Below, in pieces: positions 44,396 through 52,832 of a stretch of DNA of 64,000 nucleotides. Under the pieces are notes generated by a model. That model was not told the DNA's origin, ran no database searches, and saw only the letters and a program-made list of their open reading frames with translations. The translations under genes were made by a program, and so were the position numbers. Origin of the DNA: JAJEBT01 sp965214975 (GTDB taxonomy: Bacteria > Pseudomonadota > Alphaproteobacteria > MPNO01 > UBA830); the NCBI GenBank assembly GCA_965214975.1, contig OZ244055.1, positions 558,001 through 622,000 of the forward strand, in the 5' to 3' direction. The number at the start of each line of letters is the position of its first letter. The stretch's first letter is position 1.

Positions 44396-44425
44396 CTTAT
44401 ACAACGGGAGACGGCGCGGCGGCAA
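44396..44425 (-). promoter_or_regulatory. Promoter of ahcY with an inverted repeat over the -35 box
   Basis: On the minus strand TTGCCG (44425-44420), an 18-base spacer and TATAAG (44401-44396). The -35 lies in the loop and right arm of a GGCGCGGC / GCCGCGCC inverted repeat (44413-44433), which could be an operator. Confidence 0.55.
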
Positions 44426-44835
44426 GCCGCGCCCCGGCGAAGCCGGGAGAAGGGAACCGGGAACGGCACGGGAGCGGTGCGGGGCCCCCGGGGCGGCGCG
44501 TCCGCGATTCCGCTTCCAAGGCGCGCGGGCCTGTGGCAGAAGACGGCGGGAAATTCCCGCGATCGAGAGCGATCGCGCGCAAGGGGTCTTCCGCCCGGCA
44601 TGAACCGCTTCCGCACGGCCCCTCTTCCCGCCGCGATCGCCGCCCTCTTCCCCGGCGCGGGATTCCCCGTCGGCGCCGCGCTCCGCGTCGCGGTCACCTG
44701 GGCCGGCTGCCGGAATCCGGACCGGGCGGTCCTCGCCACGCGCGGAGCCCGCGGGGCCGACGGCCCGTTTCCGACGCGTCCGGGAACCGGGGAACGCATC
44801 CGCCGCCGCGAGACGGCGGACGCCTGCGCCGGCCC
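44426..44835. other. Intergenic region between ahcY promoter and rsmB
   Basis: About 410 bases with no confident gene. One plus-strand reading from the ATG at 44600 could give an 82-residue peptide (MNRFRTAPLPAAIAALFP..) but shows no family likeness and ends just inside rsmB. No strong promoter for rsmB was found. Confidence 0.3.
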
Positions 44836-46122
44836 GTGGGGTTGACGGGATTCGCGCCGCGCGAGCGGGCGGCGGCGGTCCTGCACCAGGTTCTCGTCCG
44901 CCGACGCGCCCTCGACGGCGCGCTGCGCGCGGACGGCGGCCTCGACCGGCTTTCCGTCCGCGACCGCGCCTTCGCGCGCAATCTCGCCGCCACCACCCTG
45001 CGCCGGCTGGGCCAGATCGATTCGATCGCGGGCTCCCGCCTCGACCGGTCCCTGCCGCCGTCCGGCGCGGGCGCCCGCATGGCGCTGCGTCTCGGGATCT
45101 GCCAGATCCTCTTTCTCGGCGTCGGCGCGCACGCCGCGGTGGACACCTCGGTGGCGCTCGCGCGCCAGAGGGGGCCGGACCGGTTCGCGGGGCTCGTCAA
45201 CGCCGTGCTCCGGCGCATCGCCCGCGAACCGCGCGAGGACGTGCTCGCCCGCCACCCGGAGCGGCTCAACGCGCCGGACTGGCTGTTCCGGTCGTGGAGC
45301 GCGGCCTACGGCGAGAGCGTCGCGGCGCGGATCGCGGCGGCTCATCTGGAGTCCCCGCCGCTCGACGTCACCGTCCGCCGCGACCCCGCCCGATGGGCCG
45401 CCCGTCTCGACGGCGAGCACCTGCGGGCGAACACGGTCCGGCTTGGCGCCGCCGGCGACGTCGCCGGCCTTCCCGGCTACGCCGAGGGCGCGTGGTGGGT
45501 CCAGGACGCCGCGGCGGCGCTGCCCGCGGAAGTTCTGGCCGCGAGCGTCGCCCCGGGCGCCCGGATCTGCGACATGTGCGCGGCGCCCGGGGGCAAGACG
45601 GCGCAGCTGGCCGCGGCCGGCTTCGACGTGACCGCGGTCGACCTGTCGCCCGGGCGGCTGCGCCTGGTCGCCGGCAACCTCGCCCGCCTCGGGCTTTCGG
45701 CACGGCTCGTGGAGGCGGACGCCGCGGCCTGGAAGCCGCCCGAGCCGTTCGACGCCGTGCTTCTCGACGCTCCGTGCAGCGCCACCGGCACGATCCGGCG
45801 CCATCCGGACATCCCGGTCCTGAGAACCCGCGGGGACGTCGCGCGGCACGCCGGGCGGCAGGCGCGCCTCCTCGGGGCGGCGGCCGGGCTGGTCGCGCCC
45901 GGCGGCACGGTCGTGTACAGCGTGTGCTCTCTCGAGCCCGAGGAAGGGGAACGGGTCGTCGACGCCGCCTGCGGCGGCGGGCTCGCGCGCGAACCCGCGG
46001 ACGCCGCCGGCCTGCCGGCGGAGGCCACCGCCGCGGGCGACCTGCGCACGCTGCCCTGCGCCATGGCGGAACGCGGCGGCATGGACGGCTTCTTCGTGAG
46101 CCGTCTGCGCCGCGCGGCCTGA
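44836..46122 (+). CDS. rsmB: 16S rRNA m5C967 methyltransferase-like protein (RsmB/NOL1/NOP2/Sun family)
   Basis: A 428-residue RNA cytosine-5 methyltransferase. The N-terminal NusB-like domain is seen (RERAAAVLHQVLVRR to GLVNAVLRRIARE). The SAM motif CDMCAAPGGKTAQLA and both catalytic cysteines (DAPCSATGTIRRHPD and YSVCSLEPEEGE) follow. Starts possible are the GTG at 44836 or the TTG at 44842; neither has a clear ribosome-binding site. Confidence 0.92.
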   Translation: MGLTGFAPRERAAAVLHQVLVRRRALDGALRADGGLDRLSVRDRAFARNLAATTLRRLGQIDSIAGSRLDRSLPPSGAGARMALRLGICQILFLGVGAHAAVDTSVALARQRGPDRFAGLVNAVLRRIAREPREDVLARHPERLNAPDWLFRSWSAAYGESVAARIAAAHLESPPLDVTVRRDPARWAARLDGEHLRANTVRLGAAGDVAGLPGYAEGAWWVQDAAAALPAEVLAASVAPGARICDMCAAPGGKTAQLAAAGFDVTAVDLSPGRLRLVAGNLARLGLSARLVEADAAAWKPPEPFDAVLLDAPCSATGTIRRHPDIPVLRTRGDVARHAGRQARLLGAAAGLVAPGGTVVYSVCSLEPEEGERVVDAACGGGLAREPADAAGLPAEATAAGDLRTLPCAMAERGGMDGFFVSRLRRAA

Positions 46123-46157
46123 GACCGGCCCGTTCTCCCGCGGCCGGGGCGGCGAAC

Positions 46158-46186
46158 TTGCCGATGCCGACGCAAGCTGATAGAGG
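46158..46186 (+). promoter_or_regulatory. Candidate promoter of rpe
   Basis: TTGCCG (46158-46163), a 17-base spacer and TAGAGG (46181-46186), about 60 bases before the rpe ATG. Confidence 0.4.
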
Positions 46187-46246
46187 GATCCGGCCCGCTC
46201 CGCAGCCGGGGCGGCCCCCGGTCCCGCCCGTCCTGCCGGAGCGTCG

Positions 46247-46909
46247 ATGCAGCCCCTTCGCATAGCGCCCTCCATTCTCGCGGCCGATTTCGCGGCGCTC
46301 GGCAGCGAGGTGCGGGCGGTCACGGACGCCGGCGCCGACTACATCCACATCGACGTCATGGACGGGCATTTCGTGCCCGAGATCACGATCGGTCCGGCCG
46401 TGGTCGGCGCGCTCCGTCCGTGCAGCGACCTGCCCTTCGACGTCCATCTCATGGTCTCGCCGGTCGATCCGCACGTCGAGGCGTTCGCCGAGGCCGGCGC
46501 CGACATCATCACGGTTCATCCGGAGGCGGGGCCGCATCTCCACCGGACGATCCAGCGCATCAAGGCGTGCGGCAGGAAGGCCGGGGTCTCGCTCAACCCC
46601 GCCACGGCGGCGGCGGCGGCCGTGGAAGTCCTCGACGAGGTCGACCTGGTGCTCGTCATGAGCGTCAACCCCGGCTACGGCGGGCAGAGGTTCATTCCGT
46701 CCGTGACCGGGAAGATCCGGACCCTGCGCGCCGCCATCGACGAGACGGGGCGGCCGATCGATCTCGAGGTCGACGGCGGCATCAACGGCGACACGGCCGC
46801 CGTCGCGCGCGAGGCCGGCGCCGACGTGCTGGTGGCCGGCACGGCGGTGTTCGGCGGCGGCCCGGGCGCCTACGCGGACAGCATTCGCGCGCTTCGCGGC
46901 CGCGGATGA
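46247..46909 (+). CDS. rpe: Ribulose-phosphate 3-epimerase
   Basis: TIM-barrel enzyme of 220 residues that interconverts ribulose 5-phosphate and xylulose 5-phosphate in the pentose phosphate or Calvin cycle. Family motifs are LRIAPSILAADFAALG, HIDVMDGHFVPEITIG, FDVHLMVSPVDP, VMSVNPGYGGQRFIP and LEVDGGINGDTA with the catalytic aspartates. It overlaps the next gene by four bases (ATGA). Confidence 0.97.
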   Translation: MQPLRIAPSILAADFAALGSEVRAVTDAGADYIHIDVMDGHFVPEITIGPAVVGALRPCSDLPFDVHLMVSPVDPHVEAFAEAGADIITVHPEAGPHLHRTIQRIKACGRKAGVSLNPATAAAAAVEVLDEVDLVLVMSVNPGYGGQRFIPSVTGKIRTLRAAIDETGRPIDLEVDGGINGDTAAVAREAGADVLVAGTAVFGGGPGAYADSIRALRGRG

Positions 46910-48558
46910 GCGCGCGCGCCGGGGGCCGCCGGGCCGCGGGGAGACGGGCGCGCGCGCGCCGCCGGCTGCGAAGCGGCGCGCACGCCGTCGCGAGGCTGTG
47001 GTTCGGGGGGCTGTTCTACCGTCACTCGCTGAAGGGCGCGGTGCCGCGGGCGCTGCCGTTCGTGCCGCGGGAGGAGACGGCCGGAAGCGCCGGGGAAGGG
47101 AGAGCGATCCTCGACGGGCGGGCGCGGTTTCTCGACGCCGCCGCCGCGCCGCGCGTCCGCGGCGCGGCGATGCGGGCGGCGGAGGCGGATCTCGTCAGGT
47201 ATCACGGGTTCGACTGGCTGGCCGATCTCGAGGCGGCCGGCGGCGCGGCGGCGCGCGAGCGGGCGGCGGCGCTGATCGCCGCATGGATCGACCGCAACGC
47301 CCGATGGCATCCGGTTTCCTGGCGCCCCGACGTCCTGTCCCGGCGCGTCTGCAACTGGCTCGTGCACGCGACGTTCGCGGCCGGCGGCGGCGGCGAGGGG
47401 TTTCCGCGGCTGTTTCTCGACAGCCTTGCCCGGCAGGTCCGCCATCTCCGCCGCGTGCGGCCGTTCGTCGAGCACGACCTCGGGCGGCTGACGGCGTCCA
47501 AGGCGCTGGTCTACGCGGCGCTCAGCCTGCCCGGCGGCGCGCGCGACGTGCCGGGGCTTCTGCGGCAGCTTCTCGGGAGCTGCTCCGCCCAGCTTCTTCC
47601 CGACGGCGGCCACGTGCGCCGCGACCCGGAAGCGCAGCTCGACGCGCTGCGTCTGCTGGCGGACGTCCGCGACGCCGTCCGGGACGCCGGGCTGGCCGCG
47701 CCCGGCGAGCTTCAGGAGACGATCTCGCGCGTCGCGGCCGTGGCCGGGCTCTTTCGCCACGGCGACGGCGGCCTTGCGGTGTTCGCCGGCTCGGGCGAGG
47801 GCGACCCGGACCGGATCGCGGCGCTTCTCGCGCGCGCCGCCGGCTCCGTGGAGCCGCTGGTGTCCGCGCGGAGCACCGGGTTCGAGCGGGTCGCGACGCA
47901 GCGCGGACTGCTCGTCGTCGACTGCGGACTGCCGCAAGCGCGCGCCGCCGGCACGCTCGCTTTCGAGTTCAGCGTCGGCCCGCAGAGAATCGTCGTCAAC
48001 TGCGGCGCCCGGGAGCGCCGCGGCGGCGCCTGGCGGGGGGCGTTCGGCGCCACGGCGGCGCATTCCACTCTCGTCGTCGAGGACACCAACTCCTCGGTGC
48101 TGCGGCCCGACGGATCCCTTGCGCAGGGGCCGGGCCGCGTGACGTGCAGGCGCTCCGAGCGCGACGGGCAGGTCTGGCTCGACACGAGCCACGACGGCTA
48201 CGCCTCGAGGCTTGGCCTCGTCCACCGCCGCCGGTTCCACATGAACAGCGCCGGCACCGAGCTCCGCGGCGAGGACAGCCTGACCGGCAGCGGCGCGCGC
48301 CGGTTCGACATCAGGTTCCATCTGCATCCGACGGTCCGGGCCTCGGCACTCAGGGACGGAACCACGGTTCTGCTCCAGCTTCCGGACCGGGTCGGATGGC
48401 GTCTGCTCTGCCGCGGCGGCACCGCGCGGCTTGAGGAAAGCCTCTACCTGGCGGCGCCCGGGGAGACGCGGCGGTCCGAACAGGTCGTGATTTCCGGCAG
48501 CACGCGCGACGGCGCCGCCGTCGTGAACTGGGCGCTCACCGAACTGTCGCGACGGTAG
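46906..48558 (+). CDS. Heparinase II/III family protein
   Basis: A 550-residue heparinase II/III-like protein: an alpha/alpha toroid N-terminal part (NWLVHATFAAGGGG, HLRRVRPFVEHDLGR) and a C-terminal beta-sandwich lyase-type domain (AHSTLVVEDTNSSVLRPDG, HDGYASRLGLVHRRRFHMNS). The basic N-terminus (RRAAGRRARARRRLRSG) has no clear signal peptide. Its substrate is unknown, although the family cleaves uronate-containing polymers. It is widely found next to purH and rsmB in alphaproteobacteria. Confidence 0.88.
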   Translation: MSARAGGRRAAGRRARARRRLRSGAHAVARLWFGGLFYRHSLKGAVPRALPFVPREETAGSAGEGRAILDGRARFLDAAAAPRVRGAAMRAAEADLVRYHGFDWLADLEAAGGAAARERAAALIAAWIDRNARWHPVSWRPDVLSRRVCNWLVHATFAAGGGGEGFPRLFLDSLARQVRHLRRVRPFVEHDLGRLTASKALVYAALSLPGGARDVPGLLRQLLGSCSAQLLPDGGHVRRDPEAQLDALRLLADVRDAVRDAGLAAPGELQETISRVAAVAGLFRHGDGGLAVFAGSGEGDPDRIAALLARAAGSVEPLVSARSTGFERVATQRGLLVVDCGLPQARAAGTLAFEFSVGPQRIVVNCGARERRGGAWRGAFGATAAHSTLVVEDTNSSVLRPDGSLAQGPGRVTCRRSERDGQVWLDTSHDGYASRLGLVHRRRFHMNSAGTELRGEDSLTGSGARRFDIRFHLHPTVRASALRDGTTVLLQLPDRVGWRLLCRGGTARLEESLYLAAPGETRRSEQVVISGSTRDGAAVVNWALTELSRR

Positions 48559-48569
48559 CGTTCCCGCGG

Positions 48570-49844
48570 TCAGATCTGCCAGCGGCGCACGCCGTTCCCG
48601 AGCGTCAGATCCCGCCACATGCCCTTGACGTCGGCGACCAGCCCGTCGGGTTCGACCAGGGCCGCGAGCCCGTCCGCCGACAGGTTCCTGTAGGCGTCGT
48701 GGGCGACGGCGCCGACGACGCAGGCGTGGGGCGCGCCTGCCCCGAGGCAGGGCAGGAGATCGATGCCGAGCAGTTCCCGCGCCTCGCCGGGGTCGGCGCG
48801 GGCGTCGTGCACATCGACCTTGAAGCCGCGCTCGCCGAGCCCGGAGACCAGGCCTGCCACTCCGGTGTTGCGCAGATCGGAGAGGTTCTCCTTGAACGTC
48901 AGGCCGAGCACGAGGATTCGGGAGCCGGCGCCGCGGCCGAGCTTGCCGGCGATGCGCTCCGCGATGCGCTCGCCCATGTTCTCGTTCACGGACCGTCCGG
49001 CGCGAACGAGCTCCGGCCGGTGCCCGACGCTCTCGGCCGCGTGGACGAGGTAGTAGGGATCGACGCCGATGCAGTGGCCGCCGACGAGGCCGGGCCGGAA
49101 GTCGAGGAAGTTCCACTTGGTCGCGGCGGCGTCGAGGACGTCGTGGGTCGAGATTCCCATCCTGTCGAGGATCGCGGCCATCTCGTTCACGAAGGCGATG
49201 TTGACGTCCCGCTGCACGTTCTCGACGATCTTGGCCGCCTCGGCCGTCCGGATGTCGGCGGCCCGGAAGATCTTCCCCGACGTGACCTTGCCGTAGATCC
49301 GGCACAGCGTGTCGGCGGCCTCGGGGGTCTGCCCCGCGACCACCTTGTCGACCCGCTCCACGCCATGGTCGCGGTCGCCGGGATTGACCCGTTCCGGGGA
49401 GTAGCCGAGAAGGAAGTCGCGGCCGCAGACGAGGCCGGAGGCCCTTTCGAGGAGCGGGCCGCAGAAATCCTCGGTCACGCCGGGGTAGACGGTGCTCTCG
49501 TAGACCACGACCGCGCCTTTTCCGAGCGCCGCGCCCACGGTCAGGCTGGCCGCCTCGACGGCTCCGAGATCGGGCCGCCTGTCGGAGGTGACCGGCGTCG
49601 GGACGGCGACGACGAACACGTCGCTTCCGGAAATCCGCGACGCGTCATCGGCGAACTCCGCGTTCGTCGCCGCGAGGACGTCGGCGTCGACCTCGCCCGT
49701 GCGGTCGCGGCCCTCGCGCAGTTCGGCGATCCGCCTGCGGTCCACGTCGAACCCGACGACTTCGAACGATCGTGCCAGTGCCATCGCCAGCGGCAGGCCG
49801 ATGTAGCCCAGACCGACGACCGCGATCCTCGGTTGGTCCGCCAC
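48570..49844 (-). CDS. Nucleotide-sugar dehydrogenase, UDP-N-acetyl-hexosamine type (WbpO/TviB-like)
   Basis: A 424-residue member of the UDP-glucose/GDP-mannose dehydrogenase family, nearest by pattern to the UDP-HexNAc enzymes that make uronic acids for capsule or O-antigen. Rossmann motif VVGLGYIGLPLAMALA, STVYPGVTEDFC, YSPERVNPGD, NVQRDVNIAFVNE and the catalytic cysteine in GGHCIGVDPYYL are present. The GTG at 49844 with GGGGAAG six bases upstream is preferred to a TTG at 49859, which lies too close to the predicted transcript start. Confidence 0.87.
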   Translation of the reverse strand: MADQPRIAVVGLGYIGLPLAMALARSFEVVGFDVDRRRIAELREGRDRTGEVDADVLAATNAEFADDASRISGSDVFVVAVPTPVTSDRRPDLGAVEAASLTVGAALGKGAVVVYESTVYPGVTEDFCGPLLERASGLVCGRDFLLGYSPERVNPGDRDHGVERVDKVVAGQTPEAADTLCRIYGKVTSGKIFRAADIRTAEAAKIVENVQRDVNIAFVNEMAAILDRMGISTHDVLDAAATKWNFLDFRPGLVGGHCIGVDPYYLVHAAESVGHRPELVRAGRSVNENMGERIAERIAGKLGRGAGSRILVLGLTFKENLSDLRNTGVAGLVSGLGERGFKVDVHDARADPGEARELLGIDLLPCLGAGAPHACVVGAVAHDAYRNLSADGLAALVEPDGLVADVKGMWRDLTLGNGVRRWQI

Positions 49845-49870
49845 GCGAGTCTTCCCCAAGAGAGGGCTTG

Positions 49871-49899
49871 TCTTTACTCTGGGGGCACGGACCCGTCAA
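49871..49899 (-). promoter_or_regulatory. Sigma-70 promoter of the nucleotide-sugar dehydrogenase gene
   Basis: On the minus strand TTGACG (49899-49894), a 17-base spacer and TAAAGA (49876-49871). The short leader of about 20 bases fits the GTG start at 49844. It lies in the 95-base space before purH. Confidence 0.65.
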
Positions 49900-49939
49900 A
49901 CCCGCCCCAGCGGCGGTCCCGCGCTTCGGAGTCAGCGGC

Positions 49940-51493
49940 ATGACCGACCGGAACCGCGCCGTCAGGCGCGCCCTGATCTCCGTGTCCGACAAGACCGGGG
50001 CGGCGGAGTTCGCGGGCTTTCTCGCGGCGAGGGGGGCGGAGATCCTCTCGACGGGCGGCACCGCCCGGATCCTGCGGGAGGCCGGGATCCATGTCGTCGA
50101 CGTGAGCGAGCGCACCGGCTTTCCCGAGATCCTCGACGGCCGCGTCAAGACGCTCCATCCCGCCGTCCACGGCGGCATTCTCGCCCGCCGCGACGATGAC
50201 GCGCATCTCGCGGCGATCGCGGAGCGCGGCATCGCGCCCATCGATCTCGTCGCCGTCGACCTCTACCCCTTCGAGGCGGCCGTCGCCGCGGGGCGGGGTT
50301 TCGCCGACTGCATCGAGAACATCGACGTCGGCGGTCCCGCGCTGATCAGGGCGGCCGCGAAGAACCACGACGGCGTGGCCGTGGTCGTCGACGTCGAGGA
50401 CTACGCGGCGGTCGTGGACGAGATCTCCGCCTCCGGCGGCACGGGCCCGGAACTGCGCCGTCGCCTGGCGGCCGTCGCCTACGCGCGGACCGCCGCCTAC
50501 GACGCCGCCGTCGCCGACTGGCTCGCCGGGCGCGGGAGCGGCGGATTCCCCCGCCGGCACGTCGTCGCCGGCGCCCGCGTCCGCGAACTGCGCTACGGCG
50601 AGAACCCCCATCAGCGGGCGGCGTTCTACGCCACCGGCGAGGACGGTCCCGCGGTCGCGACGGCGCGGCAGCTTCAGGGCAAGGACCTGTCCTGGAACAA
50701 CCTCAACGACGCCGATGCCGCCTTCGCGCTCGCCGCCGAGTTCGACCGGCCCGCGGCCGCGGTCGTCAAGCACGCCAACCCCTGCGGCGCGGCGATGGGA
50801 GACAGCCTCGCCGAAGCCTTCGCGGCGGCGCTGCGCTGCGACCCCGTGAGCGCCTTCGGAGGCATCGTGGCCGTCAACCGCAGGCTCGACGCGGCCGCCG
50901 CCGCCGCGCTGTCGGAGATCTTCCTGGAGGTCGTGGTGGCGCCGGAGATCGACGCGGAGGCCGCGGAAATCCTGTCGGCGAAAAGGAACCTGCGGGTTCT
51001 GGAGACCGGCGGCCTGCCGGATCCGTCGGCTCCGGGCCGCTCGGTCCGGCCGCTCGCGGGAGGGTTTCTCCTGCAGGACCGCGACGCGGCGCGCGTTTCC
51101 CCCGGGGATCTCGAGGTGGTGACCAGGCGCGCGCCGACCGACGCGGAGACGGCCGATCTGCTGTTCGCCTTCGCCGTCGCGAAGCATGTCCGGTCGAACG
51201 CGATCGTCTACGCGCGCGGCGGCGCCACGGTCGGGATCGGCGCCGGCCAGATGAGCCGCGTGGATTCGGCGCGGATCGCCGCATGGAAATTCCGCGAGAC
51301 CGGGGCCGGCGCCCCGGTGGTCGCGTCCGACGCGTTCTTCCCCTTCGCCGACGGCCTTGTCGAGGCCGCCGCCGCCGGCGCCAGCGCCGTGATCCAGCCC
51401 GGGGGGTCGGTTCGCGATCGGGAGGTCGTGGCCGCCGCCGACGAGCGCGGCCTGGCCATGGTGTTCACGGGGGTCCGGCACTTCCGGCACTGA
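49940..51493 (+). CDS. purH: Bifunctional AICAR formyltransferase/IMP cyclohydrolase
   Basis: Last two steps of purine synthesis in one 517-residue protein. The N-terminal MGS-like cyclohydrolase has VSDKTGAAEFAGFLAARG, LSTGGTARILREAG, GRVKTLHPAVHGGIL and the catalytic NIDVGGPALIRAAAKNH. The C-terminal formyltransferase has the VKHANPCGAA catalytic motif and the late GIGAGQMSRVDSAR. The ATG at 49940 gives the family start. Confidence 0.97.
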   Translation: MTDRNRAVRRALISVSDKTGAAEFAGFLAARGAEILSTGGTARILREAGIHVVDVSERTGFPEILDGRVKTLHPAVHGGILARRDDDAHLAAIAERGIAPIDLVAVDLYPFEAAVAAGRGFADCIENIDVGGPALIRAAAKNHDGVAVVVDVEDYAAVVDEISASGGTGPELRRRLAAVAYARTAAYDAAVADWLAGRGSGGFPRRHVVAGARVRELRYGENPHQRAAFYATGEDGPAVATARQLQGKDLSWNNLNDADAAFALAAEFDRPAAAVVKHANPCGAAMGDSLAEAFAAALRCDPVSAFGGIVAVNRRLDAAAAAALSEIFLEVVVAPEIDAEAAEILSAKRNLRVLETGGLPDPSAPGRSVRPLAGGFLLQDRDAARVSPGDLEVVTRRAPTDAETADLLFAFAVAKHVRSNAIVYARGGATVGIGAGQMSRVDSARIAAWKFRETGAGAPVVASDAFFPFADGLVEAAAAGASAVIQPGGSVRDREVVAAADERGLAMVFTGVRHFRH

Positions 51494-51498
51494 GCCCC

Positions 51499-52830
51499 TC
51501 AGGCCGGCGCGCGGACCTTCCAGAGCAGAAGCGCGAGGCCGGCCCCGAGAAACGCGAAGATCGTCGCCATGCCGAGGCGCTGCGAGGCCGCGAGCGCGGT
51601 GACCGTGGCGAGGACGAACGGCCCGACATAGGCGGTGGCGCGGCCCGAGAACGCCAGCAGCCCGAACATCTCGGTCCTGCATTCCGCAGGCGCGAGATGG
51701 GCCATCAGCGAACGGCTCGCCGACTGCGCGGGCCCGACGAACAGGCCGAGGGGCACGGCGAAGGCGAGGAACCACGCCATCGATTCGGAGAGCAGCGCGG
51801 GAACGCCGAGCGCGATGAGGCCGGCGAGCGCGAGCGCGATGGCGGTCTTTGGGCCGAGGCGGTCGTCGAGCCAGGCGAAGCCGGCGGCGCCAAGGCCCGC
51901 GGTGACGTTGAGGGCGATCCCGAACAGCAGGATGTCGAGCGTCGACATGCCGAAGGTCTGGCCGGCGTAGACGCCGCCGAAGGCGAAAAGCGTGTTCATC
52001 CCGTCGACGTAGAGCATGCGCGCGCCGAGGAACCAGGCGATGTCGCGGTGCTCGCGGATGCCCCGGACGGTGGAGACCAGCGTCGCGATCCCGTCGCGCG
52101 CCGTCCGCCACCAGCCGAGAGCGCGGGCCCTGCCGTCCGGCACGAAAAGGAACAGCGGCAGGCAGAACAGCGCGAACCAGGCCGCGACGAACGGCCCCAT
52201 GGCGCGCTCCGGCTCGAGGCTCTCCCGCGCGAGACCGAGAAGGGGCGCGTCGGGGAGGATCGCCGCGAGCGGCGTCGCGGAGAGGAATTCCGCAGCGGGC
52301 GTCGCGGGCAGGATGAAGCCGAACAGCAGCGCGGTGAGCGCGCACAGTCCGCCGGCGTAGCCGAGGCCCCAGCCCCACCCCGACAGGCGGCCGTAGCGGT
52401 CGCTCGAGGCGATTTCGGGGAGGATCGAGTTGTAGAAGGCCTGGCCCAGCTCGAAGGCCACGTTGGCCACGACGAACAGCGCCAGCACCGCGAGCGCCGC
52501 GGACGGGTCGGGATAGGCGAACCACAGGAACGCGGAGCAGACGACGGTCGCCGCCGTGAAGGCCGCGAGCCACGGCTTGCGGCGTCCGCCGCGGTCGGCG
52601 ATCGACCCGCAGACCGGGGCGAGGACCGCGACCAGGACGCCCGAGACCGCCACCGCGTAGCCCCATTGCGCGGTGCCGGAGATGCTGTCGCCGACGACGT
52701 GCTGCACGAAATAGTGCGGGAACGCGAACGTCACGACGACGGCCGGGAAGGCGGAGTTCGCCCAGTCGAAAAGACACCAGGAGACGCGGGCCGCGCGCGA
52801 CCCCCGCTCGGGCGCGGCGAGGTCCGCCAC
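51499..52830 (-). CDS. UMF1-family MFS transporter
   Basis: A 443-residue membrane protein with about 12 hydrophobic helices of the UMF1 (Atg22-like) group of the major facilitator superfamily. The signature WCLFDWANSAFPAVVVTFAF is at the N-terminus. The substrate is unknown; eukaryotic Atg22 exports amino acids. The GTG start lies two bases after the stop of the molybdenum hydroxylase large subunit gene and has GGAAG upstream. Its position at the end of that operon suggests transport of the hydroxylase substrate or product. Confidence 0.88.
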   Translation of the reverse strand: MADLAAPERGSRAARVSWCLFDWANSAFPAVVVTFAFPHYFVQHVVGDSISGTAQWGYAVAVSGVLVAVLAPVCGSIADRGGRRKPWLAAFTAATVVCSAFLWFAYPDPSAALAVLALFVVANVAFELGQAFYNSILPEIASSDRYGRLSGWGWGLGYAGGLCALTALLFGFILPATPAAEFLSATPLAAILPDAPLLGLARESLEPERAMGPFVAAWFALFCLPLFLFVPDGRARALGWWRTARDGIATLVSTVRGIREHRDIAWFLGARMLYVDGMNTLFAFGGVYAGQTFGMSTLDILLFGIALNVTAGLGAAGFAWLDDRLGPKTAIALALAGLIALGVPALLSESMAWFLAFAVPLGLFVGPAQSASRSLMAHLAPAECRTEMFGLLAFSGRATAYVGPFVLATVTALAASQRLGMATIFAFLGAGLALLLWKVRAPA

Positions 52831-52832
52831 CG

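Noticed and set aside
44600..44845. Small gene of about 81 codons before rsmB
   Set aside because: No ribosome-binding site of note, no known family, and it ends inside rsmB; composition is like the non-coding frames nearby.
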